Shown here one piece after another: positions 1 through 10,500 of a DNA stretch of 64,000 bases. A model generated the notes under the pieces. It did not search any database. It saw nothing but the letters and a program-made list of their open reading frames with translations, and was not told the origin of the DNA. Numbering within the stretch: the stretch's first letter is position 1; each line of letters begins with the position of its first letter. The stretch spans positions 14,758,501 to 14,822,500 of the forward strand of contig OY987226.1 of assembly GCA_963920705.1 (NCBI GenBank). Reading direction: 5' to 3'. This stretch comes from Odiellus spinosus. Its lineage: Eukaryota > Arthropoda > Arachnida > Opiliones > Phalangiidae. The translations under genes and the position numbers were made by a program.

Positions 1-236
1 ACCTTCAATAAACTAAATATATAAATATATATAAATTCAAATAAAAAATATACTTAAAATATGGGGCCCAACTTGTACGTAAAAAAAATGGGAAAACTCA
101 TAAAATATGGTATTAAAATAATGTAAATTCAACGTTTACTTTCTTTAAGTCGCTTAACAGGGAACTAAATTAATTACAATTAAAGAAAGGTTTTCAAAGA
201 CCATCAAAAAGGCTATTCACGAACAACATATTTAAC
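1..236. other. AT-rich non-coding, nothing recognised
   Basis: Low-complexity TATA/AAAT-rich sequence with stops in all frames and no splice-flanked open segment. It runs into the minisatellite that starts near 237. Confidence 0.6.
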
Positions 237-665
237 TTGACCCTTTGACCCTGTTATTAAATTCCTAAGCTTTCCCTTGACGCGTTAACCCAATTACCAA
301 ATTCACTAACATTTCCTTGACCTTTTGACCCAAATATATTCTCCAACCTTTCTTGACCTTTTCATAAATTATCAAATTCCCTGACTTTTCCTTGACCTTT
401 TGACCAAATTATAATATTCCCCGACTTTACATTGACCTTTTGGCCTAATTATCACATTCAATGACTTTCCCTTGACCGCTTGACGCACTTTTCAAATTCC
501 ATAACTTCTCCTTCACCATTTGACATTGTTATCAATTTCCTTGACCTTTGTACCAGACAATTAAATGTACCGAATTTCCAAACTTTTCCCTTATTTTTTG
601 ACCCAATTATGAAATTCCCAGAAATGTTCCCTCACCTTTTTAAGCAAATAATTCCCAGACTTAAC
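237..665. repeat. Degenerate minisatellite, ~40 bp unit
   Basis: About ten to eleven diverged units, each built as TTGACCTTTTGACC, then an AATTATCAAATTC-like stretch, then CTGACTTTTCC. Successive TTGACC blocks recur roughly every 36-45 bp from 237 to about 640. Unit length and sequence drift, so this is an old array. A degraded relative is visible at 58555-58900, and the CCCTGA core resembles the array at 53387-53635. Open frames inside it (for example 480-686) are by-products of the repeat and are not annotated as genes. Confidence 0.8.
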
Positions 666-1204
666 TCTCTCATTGTTCGCAACTAAGCTCTCATCACACA
701 CAAGCATTTCAAATGCACAAGAGTCGTGTCATCCGCTTGTAAAACAACCTATCAATTTAAACTTAAGTCTTATCAACCAAGGAACATACACAGAATACCC
801 AGAAAAACTGTCACTTTATCACTGGATATTACACGTTGGTATTGACCCTCTAGTTCATCAAATAGCCCCCCAATGACACGCGTTCCGTGAGAAGATAGTC
901 TTAAAGCCTCTAAGAGATGGGTTGTCATGGAAACTTATTTCGGCTCGTCTATTTTTCTCCTTAATCTTTATAGTATAGATTTATACATTTGAGATCTCTT
1001 ATAAAGGTCCGTCCGTACACGAAATAATCTTTAGCTTCTTTTCCCATCACGGAAGAAAAGAAATTACAATCATGAAAGGGTAGCAAAATTTCCATTGTAA
1101 AAACACGTTACTCCGTGAAATTTTTGATACTTTCAAAAATGAAAATACGAATAAATCTATACTATATTATTCAAGATCAGTTTTTAAAGGAGAAAAAGGG
1201 TAAC

Positions 1205-1260
1205 GCGGATTAATAAATAATGTTAAACCTCATAGAGAAAAAGCAGTTTTCGTCAACTGA
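1205..1260 (+). repeat. Dispersed GCGGATTAATA repeat, copy 1
   Basis: Begins GCGGATTAATAAATAATG, runs through TTAAACCTCATAG and on to a CGTCAACTG block that is also present in the copies at 9103 and 52209 (minus). It is preceded about 20 bp upstream by TTTTTAAAGGAGAA, as is the 18142 copy. Confidence 0.6.
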
Positions 1261-3482
1261 TGGTAGTATCAAAATTTAGAAGTTTATAGTTTATACTGGT
1301 ACAAGAGTTGGTGGTACAATCATGGGAACTATACCAACCGCCTATCTTTCCCTCCTCCTCCCGCATATAGTCGGCTTAGTTGTCAGGTTCCGATCTTGCT
1401 CTGCAAAGAGGATTTAGTCCGTCGGGGACAAAATCCCTACTCCCAATACTGTCCTCCATCTACATTCTTACTGGCCCTATTTTTATGTCCTACTTTTTTG
1501 AGTCAAAGTCTCAAAGATCTAGAGAGAAGAAGCCAAGGCCTAGCTGGGTTCCTCTACAGCTTCCAATCCTTTCTTTTTTCTTATTTATACGTTGTCTGTC
1601 CACCACATCCCTATTCCACCAGGCTCCCTGCGTGAAAAAGTCAGCTTACACTAAGAACCTTCTTTCTTATTTATTCGGTTTTATTGTACTTTTCTCTCCT
1701 ATCTCGTACCGAATAGAAAAAGGAATTTTACTGGTACATTCGACCACGCTGATGAGAAGAATGATCTGAATTTTGCGTAGGCTATTTGGCCTGTTGAGTA
1801 TTTACAGTTAAGACAGAAAGTTACCCGAGAATTTCCGGTTTTAATATATTATTAGTAAATTGTTTCTGATTATAGCGTAGAATTTAATAGATTTTGAATA
1901 ATATTTGGAATTTTAAATACATAAAAATGAGGTTTAGGCTAGGTTTGACGTCAAACAAACCAGTTAAGCGAGGCATTTTATATATTTACTTTAAACGGAA
2001 CACTATGTTAAAAATGTTCAAAAGCACCATAAATTCCCAAGTTGAAAAAATAAGAAAATATTTAATATTATTTAAAATTTGATTGCTCAAGGATTTTTTT
2101 TTTTTTTATATTACGAAGTAGCCATCCTTAACATATATTTTTCTTTTACCCAGTAATAAAATCTGAAGTTTATAAATGGTTGAGAAATTTCCACAAATAA
2201 ATCCATCACAATTTTAATAAATCTCAGATTTTTTTAAAAAAATATTTAATTTTATCATTTTTCGAGCGATATTTCCAGGTTTTTGCGAGCTTATACGATT
2301 TAACAATTCCTAATGTTTGCAGTTCCCTACAAACCCTGGAAATATTAAATTGTGGCGTGTTTTATAACTTTCTTAAGCCTTTTTTTTTTTTTTCCTTGGC
2401 CCTAAGATTGCTTCAGTCTAGTTTCCAGTTTAGGAGATACTTTTTCCCGCGATCGAAGTCCCTCATTAATTGGCCAACTACAGCATACAAGGCTTATTGG
2501 GGGTGGGGGATTCTCCTGTGAAAGGTCCTTAAGTCGGGGAAGTTTTTGATAGCAAAAAGTTCAATTTTTCATTGGTTAAAAATATAATCGGATTACGGTA
2601 CATTTCCCCGCCGCCCTGTTACGTTTTTTTCCTTTTCATTTTTCGGTCTTTTAGTGATGTGTGGTATATTTCCTAGGTTTTCCTGACTTTTGGTGCTTTG
2701 TGGGATTTAGGGGTCCAAGTTTTAAGTTACGTTGTAATTGCTTGTCGGTTTATTTTTCGCTTTCTCTGTGTGGTTGTGTGGTTCCTACCCCCCAAAAGAG
2801 ATTTTTTTTTCTAAAAGTAGGTTGTTATTTAAGATAACTTTTCTTACGTGGGTTCGGGGCTTGTTAAAAATATTTACTCGAAGTCCTGAAGAAAAAAAAA
2901 AAAAAGTCTTGGATCAATGAAGACTTTAAAATTTGAGATAAAATTAATTTGAGCTCTTAAAAGCTTTTACAAATTGATCTCGTTTCAATTTGTATAAAAA
3001 TTATTTAATACTATTATTAAGGATATTAGTTTTTTTTTTAAATAAACAAGAGATTAACGACATTACACACGTCATAAGAGTATAACATACGTCATAGCAC
3101 GCCCCCTTCTAATTGGCTGGATTTACTTGCTGCTGGCAATCGATTTCCAAAAATTAAATTAAATTTTGAAAAATGAATACGTAAAAATTGGTTGTTAAAA
3201 CTTATCCGATATTAAATTTAAAAATTCAAACAACAAAGCGTTGAAAAATTACATCACAACCCTTTCTTCGAAAAGAAACTATAATAAAATGATGGCTATA
3301 CATATATAAAATCGAAGGGTATGAAAAATCCGATGAGAAAATTTTCGCTTTCTCGTCTATAACAAATGACCAGTGGATAATCTAGTCGTTAAGCCTAACG
3401 ACTCGCGTTTCGCGAGTTTTCCCTAATGAAGGCTAAAGGAAGAAAAGAAGAAAATCGAAACCCAGGGAACAAAAATTCTCCC

Positions 3483-3483
<1 letters not shown>

Positions 3484-3515
<32 letters not shown>
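3484..3515 (+). repeat. Poly(A) run, 32 bases
   Basis: Uninterrupted A32 after CCC. It could be the tail of an old retroposed sequence, but no target-site duplication or element body is evident beside it. Confidence 0.9.
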
Positions 3516-3517
<2 letters not shown>

Positions 3518-4097
3518 TGGGCCTTGCAGAGGAAAAAAAAAACTATCTCATAAGAACCTAAATTTCCATTCAGCTTCGACCCATCCCTTATTTCTCTCAT
3601 TAAATTCGCTTCAAAACGTTGAATACAGTCGATAGCTAAGCAGCCACGCTATATCTACAAGGATAAGAGTTCTAACTTCTTTCTTATTTCTCTTTATTAC
3701 CATTTTCTAACGCGAATATGATCCTATATTATTCCTTCTTATCGGGAATATATTCGGTTTGAGACGATGAATATAATGGGAACCTACAATAATAGTAGAA
3801 AAGCTAATATTAATTATATTTCCCCCTTATTCCATTAATTACAAATTTCAAAACGAATAGCTTCTGTTTAATTTCCGGGAACTTTTCAGCTTTTAGACGA
3901 TGTATAAAACTAAGCAAATATAAGAGATTTTCTCAATCTTGCCGCCTTTCCCCTCTATTAACAATTTCTATACGAACACCAGAACACGTGACTATATACA
4001 GTAAAAATCATAAATATCATCTTATATCTTAAAATATTTTACCAGTTTCCCTTCATTAAACATTTCTCAACCAATACCGAGGTATTTTTCGCTAGAG

Positions 4098-4325
4098 ACG
4101 ACCAATGACCAAAGTCCCGTCGTTCATGCAAGATTTCCACGCGTTTGATTGGTCGTTAGACTTTATATCCACGAATCCCGCTAAGCCTATTTTCAGGTAA
4201 GTTTTAAATATATTTCTAGTTTAATATTTGTATTGTAAACTTTTTATCTATGGATTAGGCCTATTTAAACGATAAGTAATCGATGAAAAAAAATCACTTG
4301 TTATTAGGTCCCATTCTCCCTTTAA
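4098..4325. mobile_element. TTAA foldback MITE, copy 1 (left-truncated)
   Basis: Right half of the TTAA family. The inner palindrome GACCAATGACC / GATTGGTC is followed by CGCTAAGCCTATTTTCAG, GTAAGTTTTAAATA, GGATTAGGCCTATTTAAACG, and finally the terminus CCATTCTCCC next to TTTAA. The left arm seen in full copies (TTAAAGGGAGAATG...) is missing. The inner arm contains an exact acceptor-donor junction, CAG|GTAAGT, at 4194-4202. Confidence 0.75.
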
Positions 4326-6035
4326 ACAGTTCAAATTCATACAATTTTTAGGAGCGAACGATGTTCATAAACAAAAGTAAAATTTAATAACAGATGGTCG
4401 GTTATTCGTTTAATTGTAACTTTTTTCTCATGTTTCCTAAGCCTTTGCTAACCTTTTTCTCATTGTTTCATTAAATCAAAGGGAAAATAAAGTCTGCGCT
4501 TTTATTCCAACAAAGGTTTCAAACTAAGCTTAAGATGAGACCAGTTTGGCTCATAGTCGGATAATAGAACTAATAGATTTTTATTTCAGAAATCGTTATT
4601 GAACCAAGGTGATCATCACGTGATCAAAACGTTGTAAAATCTTGGTAATATTTCCACGGACGCGTCAAAATCCTACTAAGTAAGAATCTAAATGATCCGA
4701 ATAAAGATCGCAATCTTTCGCATCTTATCCATTTTTTGTATTTTTTTTTTTTTTTTCGTCCACTTGATGGAATGGGTGTATGGAGAGTAGTAGGAAAACC
4801 CCTACTTTGGTTTCCATGGTTACAAATAGGTCCCTTTATTCCTCGTCCATTTACCCCCACCGAATTATCGAAAAAGTGGGTATACCACCCCAAAAGAATG
4901 GTCCGAGAAGACAAAGAGATTATATATAAGAAGACTTTGAAAGAAGGGAGGGTGGGAAGACAGTTGCGGGGGAGGTGGTACGATAATTATAGACGAAGCC
5001 ACAATATCACAACCCCTTCGCCAGCTTTACTACTACTACTAGTCTCTTTTCTTTAATACGCCTTACAATTAAGGTGTTGAAAAGAGAAAGCTAACACGGC
5101 GGAACTAATTATCGGGTTATCGTATTAAGACAAATTTTATCCCGGCCACCATATTCTCACTTTTTTTAAATGGGATATACAGAAAGCAATGAATGATTAA
5201 GAAGATAGATTAGTTATAGTTAATTAATTAAGTTCAAGTTCGTAAATAATTAAATTATATCAAATTTTCGAATGTATTTTTGTTATTATTTGTTAGATTA
5301 TTAATGAAGTTAATTTATTTTGAATTAATATACCGCTAGATAATTTATAATTAAAATAAATTTCATTTAAAGAAAAAAAGCCGTGTTCACACTAGAGACT
5401 TTTCAACCGTTTTGAACCGTTTTAGAAAAGTCAAGTTATAAAATTTTGAGGTCAACTGTAAAGATCATTTTTCAAACTATATAAACTCGATTCGGGCAAT
5501 GTCAAATCAAAATTACTTATTTTATTAGCTGTAATAATGAAATGTATTAAATATAAATTTTTAATAGTCTATGAACACTAAATATTTAATCGAAGAAATG
5601 GCAATAGCATTTTAAAGAATTAGGCTATATTATTAGAAATAGAAGCCAATGAAACCCTCCTTTGAAGTCTAGTACTCTAATGTTCCATATGGGTAAAAAT
5701 CCCAATTTTACGAGATCGGAGGGGTCCGACATCATACCCCTGACTACGGAAAATTATAAATTCTCTCTCCACAAACGACGACGTTTTTTTTGACAAACTC
5801 CAAGGCTGCTAGAGATACTCGCTCGACGAACTCCCGCTCCGAAAATATCTACCGTTAGGAGGCGTACGAATCGCGCTTTTTGAAACTAACCCATACAGAG
5901 AGGACTAGCCAAGATCCGGGAGTAATAGACTTCAAAGGAGGGTTTCATCGGCTTCTGTTAGAAATTAAACTACTTCAAGTTGTCATTACCATTTACGCTT
6001 TGGTAGCTTTTTTCTCTGTGGTGGGTTTCCTCCCT

Positions 6036-6038
<3 letters not shown>

Positions 6039-6066
<28 letters not shown>
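6039..6066. repeat. Poly(T) run, 28 bases
   Basis: Uninterrupted T28. On the minus strand it would be a poly(A) tail, but no element body was recognised to its right. Confidence 0.9.
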
Positions 6067-6477
6067 GCGGTGGGTTATGTTAAACAATCACGCGATTTGC
6101 TTCTGTCGCTTTTGAATGTCGTTTTAGTAATAAATATACCTTACGATTCTAATGGAGTCTACATTGCTCATTCTGCATTGTTAGAAATATTCACTGAATG
6201 AAGAAACATTTGAAGCGAGAGAAAAAATACTGTAATTTTGCGTTCCTTCTACAGAACGATGGACAGATTTTATACAAACAACTTGAAGCTTTTAACACAC
6301 GAAACGTGTTTTGAATTTATCGACGCCTCGCACGACTCTACAGCTATAGACCCTGCAGAAAACAATATGTTAAATCTTTGGGCCTGCTTTTTATATATAT
6401 TTAGTTTTCTTTGGCTTCATGCAACGAAATATTTATTTCCGAAGACATTGTAGTGAACTAATTTTAACTCGTACTTT

Positions 6478-6504
6478 GTTAAACATTGTGTATAATACCG
6501 CATT
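6478..6504 (-). repeat. Dispersed GCGGATTAATA repeat, copy 2
   Basis: Reads GTTAAACATTGTGTATAAT then ACCGCATTAG on the plus strand, the reverse complement of the 9103 copy with small changes. Confidence 0.5.
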
Positions 6505-7323
6505 AGGTTTAGCTACATTGAAAACACATCGTGAACAAACTTTCATATAAAACCTATTGTTCGAAAAATTATGAACTATTTAATTAAATATGTAATTTAA
6601 TATTACATATCCTACGCCTTAACTTAATTTTTTTCTCATAATTAAGAAAATTAAGAAAAACTCGAAAACGAAAACCAAAAATCTCACTGGTTTTATATTT
6701 AATTAGAACGTTGGAAGCTATTGGGCAGATGGATTTGGATTTTAAGAAGTTGCTGGAATGGTTTGGGATAGTTTGTTTCGAAGGATTCGGCTTATATTAC
6801 AGGTTTTTCATAATATTTAAGAGAAAAATCAAGTGATTATCTATCGATTCTACTACTATTAAAAAATATTTACATTTTAGGAATTCAATTAAAATTAGAG
6901 CCTCCGACTAATCAAAAGACTCCGCTCCTTTGTCTTCATAAAATATCAGCGACACGCGCTGTTTTACGCACGATTGAGATTTAGCTCGATTCAAAGAGAG
7001 TGCCTCGAGTATTTTACTAAGTCAATGGGGAGGATGCGTCTTTTGATTTGTTGAAGGTTCTCCATATTTAATTGAATGGCAAAATCTGAAGGTTTCCGAA
7101 TTTTTGCACAATTCAAGAGACACTTTTTGAATGTTTTAGTATCATATTTTTAGAAGCAGAATCAATAAAAAAACTACTTTATTTTTTCTTCATCCTCCCT
7201 TCAAAAAAATATTCTAAATTTTAAATCATCTTTCCGAAAAATTTTAAATAATAAGTAACCGTGTATCCATAGTTTCCACTAAAGGGAATAAATGCAGTTT
7301 GCCTGTAGAGTTGCCAACAACCA

Positions 7324-7389
7324 CTTGTGAGGTCAAACTGAAGCAGTTCAGTTATGGTTTAACTGACCCGTTCTGAATGCGCTCACAAG
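7324..7389. repeat. Small foldback, CTTGTGAG arms
   Basis: CTTGTGAG (7324-7331) pairs with CTCACAAG (7382-7389). An inner TCAGTTA / TTAACTGA pair lies between them. It ends 30 bp before the 7419 hairpin element. Confidence 0.45.
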
Positions 7390-7418
7390 CTGCTGTTAAC
7401 CCTGCAATGAAGGAAAAG

Positions 7419-7539
7419 CTTCAGACGAGGCGTAATTAGCCGGTTTAATCAGATTTAACCAAGGTTTACATAGCCTTCTCAGCTCAATAAATCATGGTTA
7501 AATCTGATTAAGCCTCGGTTATTTATGCCTCGTCTGAAG
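7419..7539. mobile_element. 121 bp foldback element, CTTCAGACGAGGC ends
   Basis: Ends are CTTCAGACGAGGCGTAA and its near-perfect inverse TTATGCCTCGTCTGAAG. Inner arms AATCAGATTTAACCA and TGGTTAAATCTGATTA also pair, so nearly the whole unit folds into one hairpin around a roughly 25-base loop. The size and structure are those of a very short non-autonomous DNA element. No second copy was seen in the window, so the family is unassigned. Confidence 0.7.
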
Positions 7540-8324
7540 AGGGTATAAGGAGGTGTACCATTTTATATTGACCTTTTATGAATAACTATCAGGTTTTTTC
7601 AACTTTGGACATTATAAAGGACTAATTTACGAGGTTTAAACATTGTGTAATCATCCGCCTCTGCTTTTCCGATTAAGCACACACTCATTGAATTTACTGA
7701 TATTTACTAGCAGTCCGCTAAAGTTTCCCCAACTATAAATTTTCAAGCCATATAGAAACAGAACTAATACGGTGCACCCGGCCAAAATCAAAACCGATCT
7801 TTATAATGAGAGTAAAAGCTCAGTGCTTAAGCCTTGACATGCGAGAGAGGGAGTGGTGCTCTTTCCATACTCTTTCCGTCTCCGAGCTGACCGCCTAATT
7901 AGTGTAGTGGCGGACCAAAATGCGAAAGAGAAAGTCCAGATTTTACCGAGAAAGAAGGTTGGGTGAGAGGCGATCAGGAGCGTAATGTAATTGGGACTTA
8001 GAAATGGAGTGGCATTTTTTAATACCATGTATACGAAAAGGCCAGATGCCAAGGCTTATAAGGTCAATTTTTAATGGAAGATTAGACAAGGAACTTGTTT
8101 TTGATGTGGAGAACTTATATGAACTGATATGATTAATACATTTTCAAACGGATTACTTCCATTATTAATAGAACTTAATTAACCATTTTGAAGTTATATT
8201 TCCAGTTGATATTTAATGTTGTGTCGTAGCATTATTTTGAAGAAGGTTTGCAAAATTATTCGATGCTATTAAAAGCTAAGCTATATCATCAATAAAAATA
8301 ATCTATTTATTGTTTTTTAATTTA
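7540..8324. other. Non-coding
   Basis: Contains a minus-oriented copy of the dispersed motif at 7631-7660. The minus open frame at 7801-8052 has no splice or family support. Confidence 0.5.
7631..7660 (-). repeat. Dispersed GCGGATTAATA repeat, copy 3
   Basis: GAGGTTTAAACATTGTG followed by TAATCATCCGCCT, inverse of the plus-oriented copies. The flank inward (CTTTGGAC, CAACTTT) also matches other copies loosely. Confidence 0.5.
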
Positions 8325-8695
8325 ACCCTATTTTAATCTCTGAATCCGATGTTTTTTAGGCAAATTGAAAATCTTTCAATCTTTCTTTTTTTAAATTGAG
8401 GTCTATTTAGTATCTCTGAATCTGATTTTTCCAAATTTAGGACAATTAAAAATATTAATCCTGTTTTTTAGGTCTATTTAAAATCTTAATCAGATTTTTT
8501 TTATTATTAAAAGTTAGGCCTATTTAAAAATGTTAATCATATTTTTAAAATTGTCAAACCTTTTTTTTTATTCAATTTTTGTTTAATTAAAATCTGACAA
8601 TCCTAATTTTTCAAATTTACGCGAAATTTAAAATCTTAATCTTTTTTTCTTTCAAATTTAGGCATATTTTAAATCTCAATCTAGTTTTTTCATAC
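8325..8695. repeat. Degenerate tandem repeat, ~45-60 bp unit
   Basis: The phrase AAATTTAGG, CCTATTTAAAATCTTAATC, TGATTTTTTT recurs about seven times with heavy drift. T runs separate the units. This is an old array without coding potential. Confidence 0.55.
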
Positions 8696-9102
8696 AAAAT
8701 ATTTTTCTATAATTTATAAAATTCCTTTAACAAACTAAAAAATATATTAACTTGCATTGATCCGTAATTGATCCCAAATTAAAGATTAACTTAATTTTGG
8801 AAACTTTTCGAAACGCAAATTATTATAAAAGTGAACCTTTTTTTCTAATTAGTAAAAACCGCGTAATCTTTAACTTTACATAAATCTTTATTAAATTTGA
8901 GATATTCCCCCGTTATATATTCATAGTTACTTTCCTTAAACATATTTGATCTATTTTACATTTTCAGACCTCCCAAAAAGATATTCAAATTAAACTCACT
9001 AAATTTTAATAATAATAAAGTAAAAAAGCAAGTAAAAATGAACTGACAATATTTTCATCTAAACTTTTGTTCACAAGATTACGTACAGTAGAAAATTCAT
9101 TG

Positions 9103-9160
9103 AGGCGGATTAATACACAATGTTAAACCTTATAGAAAGAAACTAGTACTTTTCAACTAC
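9103..9160 (+). repeat. Dispersed GCGGATTAATA repeat, copy 4
   Basis: AGGCGGATTAATACACAATG, then TTAAACCTTATAGAAAG and TTTTCAACTACC. This is the copy closest to the apparent consensus. Confidence 0.65.
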
Positions 9161-9456
9161 CTTTGAAACGAAAACTCTGCAGCAGACGCAGCTTTGTTTT
9201 TTCGGCACCGTTAAAGTGAAAATATTCAAAAGTTGCAATTCAACCAAAATATGTTAATACAAGCTCATTTTTAACCTACTCCCCCATCACCTCTCCTCCG
9301 TATACACCAGACAGTTTGAAAAATAAAACAATAGCTGCAAATATATACATAAAAACAGAGAAGAAATATACGTATTATTTTCATGACTTGAAATAAAAAT
9401 CCTTAGCTAAAAACGTTTCGTGGGAAAAATAATAAAAATGAATATTTTTGCGCCGA

Positions 9457-9472
9457 ATTTCCCGCGGGAAAT
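9457..9472. promoter_or_regulatory. Perfect E2F-like palindrome
   Basis: ATTTCCCGCGGGAAAT is a perfect 16 bp palindrome made of two overlapping TTTCCCGC E2F-type sites. Binding is an inference from motif only. It lies about 1 kb downstream of the exon at 10408-10500. Confidence 0.35.
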
Positions 9473-9948
9473 CTGAAAAGGGCCTTTTTTGGGAAGGGTT
9501 TTAGCCCATGGATACGATATGAAAATGAATCTAAGATTCTTAGATGAAAACGCCAAGAACCCGATAAAGATACCGAGTCTTCAGAAGCCAGATAGACGCT
9601 ACAAGAAGCCAAAATATTTACACTATATACTCCTACAAAGACTCAAAAGATGTAGAGAACCAAAATATGATATAAATTTTAAAGTAACCGGAATAAAAAT
9701 AAATATGAAAACCTAACTAAAAAAAAAAAGTAGCTTTTCAGCGGTGAATTTTAATTTAACTAAAAAGTAGGTTGAATACTAAGTGGTAACTTGCACCTTT
9801 TATGGAAATCCCAATGAAAGTTAATATAATTCTAGTATATAAATTTTCCATTTGATTAAATGAAATTAATGAGAAACTGTTAGTGAATTTAAGTTTTGAA
9901 TCTATAGAGGTTCGACGATCCTTCGACTAGCGTGAATTAAAACTAATT

Positions 9949-10010
9949 AAAAGGAAAATTGAACAAAGAATATTGAGTGCACTTAATATTCTTTGTTCAA
10001 TTTTCCTTTT
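9949..10010. repeat. Perfect 26 bp-arm hairpin
   Basis: Arms 9949-9974 (AAAAGGAAAATTGAACAAAG then AATATT) and 9985-10010 are exact reverse complements. The 10-base spacer GAGTGCACTT is itself almost palindromic, so the whole 62 bp is a near-perfect palindrome. Perfect arms suggest recent origin or active correction. Confidence 0.9.
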
Positions 10011-10407
10011 TATAAGTTTTTAATCATTTTATTTTGTTAACTTTGAAGCAAACTCAATATTTTAGGCTTTGTAAATGATATAAAGCGCATTAGAAAATAG
10101 ATCAACGCATAAAAATAATTTTTTAACGATAAAAAGGGCCTTATTTAGAAAACATACATTAACATGATTATAAATTTTGATGTGTTTCTAATTAAATCAG
10201 TTCGAATGAATTTTCTAAAGAATGGTCGTTAGAATTAAATGTTTAGGTTTATTGTTTATAATCATGTGTTTCTTCAAAACCCAAGTTTAATTTCTCTCAG
10301 AATATTTTCCCCACATCAAATATATTAAGTAATTATTCGATCGCATATTTTGTAGGCATACATATATGGAAGATATAAGTATCTTGAAAGATTGTAATTA
10401 CACTTAC

Positions 10408-10500
10408 GTGCATAAATCGTCTTCCAGGTCCACTATAGAGAAACCAATATAAACAAATACCAACAGCCAGAGCAACGGCGTACAACGATAGCGTCAACAT
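10408..10500 (-). CDS. First coding exon of an unidentified gene with N-terminal membrane anchor
   Basis: On the minus strand an ATG at 10500 in good context (ACCAAATG) opens 31 codons and stops exactly at a strong donor, CAC|GTAAGTG (10401-10407), in phase 0. The peptide starts MLTLSLYAVALAVGICLY, a hydrophobic signal-anchor helix of about 20 residues. It is followed by aromatic residues and a basic turn, GPGRRFMH. This layout is typical of single-pass microsomal or Golgi enzymes (short-chain dehydrogenases, P450s, type II glycosyltransferases), but the exon alone does not decide between them. A CpG-rich tract with a TATATAAGG-type element on this strand lies about 500 bp upstream (10780-11360). 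Later exons must lie below 10400 and were not identified. The exon is well supported by context; the function is unknown. Confidence 0.55.

Larger units (their letters stand above)
666..4097. other. Non-coding intergenic or intronic sequence
   Basis: No recognisable protein. Contents: one copy of the dispersed GCGGATTAATA motif at 1205; a 129-codon plus-strand open frame at 1380-1769 of chance-like composition; a 32-base A run at 3484-3515; a small hairpin ACTCGCGTTTCGCGAGT near 3401; and a possible 38-nt minus-strand exon at 2848-2885, which is too weak to annotate as a gene. Confidence 0.5.
4326..7323. other. Non-coding, scattered repeats
   Basis: AT-rich with a few GC-richer patches (4740-5040, 5690-5990). 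Open frames at 4736-5056, 5880-6083 and 6238-6453 match nothing recognised and lack a convincing splice context. At 5385-5465 GTGTTCACACTAGAGAC resembles the end of the 32815 element. A 28-base T run lies at 6039-6066, and a minus-oriented copy of the dispersed motif at 6478-6504. Confidence 0.5.
8696..9948. other. Non-coding with E2F-like palindrome
   Basis: Carries dispersed-motif copy 4 at 9103-9160 and the palindrome at 9457-9472. Open frames at 9403-9612 (minus) and 9489-9716 (plus) overlap each other and resemble nothing known. A minus-strand acceptor-like CCTTTTCAG at 9473-9481 opens a 21-codon phase-0 frame that could in principle follow the exon at 10408-10500, but this is unproven. 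Confidence 0.45.

Noticed and set aside
1380-1769. 129-codon plus-strand frame
   Set aside because: No ATG at its start, no homology recognised, composition follows local base content; a second frame overlaps it.
2848-2885. 38-nt minus segment with long pyrimidine tract and CAC|GTAAGA donor
   Set aside because: The tract is an A-run complement and could arise by chance; only 12 residues and no partner exons.
4736-5056. 106-codon plus frame with Trp/Pro-rich start
   Set aside because: Begins inside a T run, overlaps a minus frame of similar length, and has no splice sites or family resemblance.
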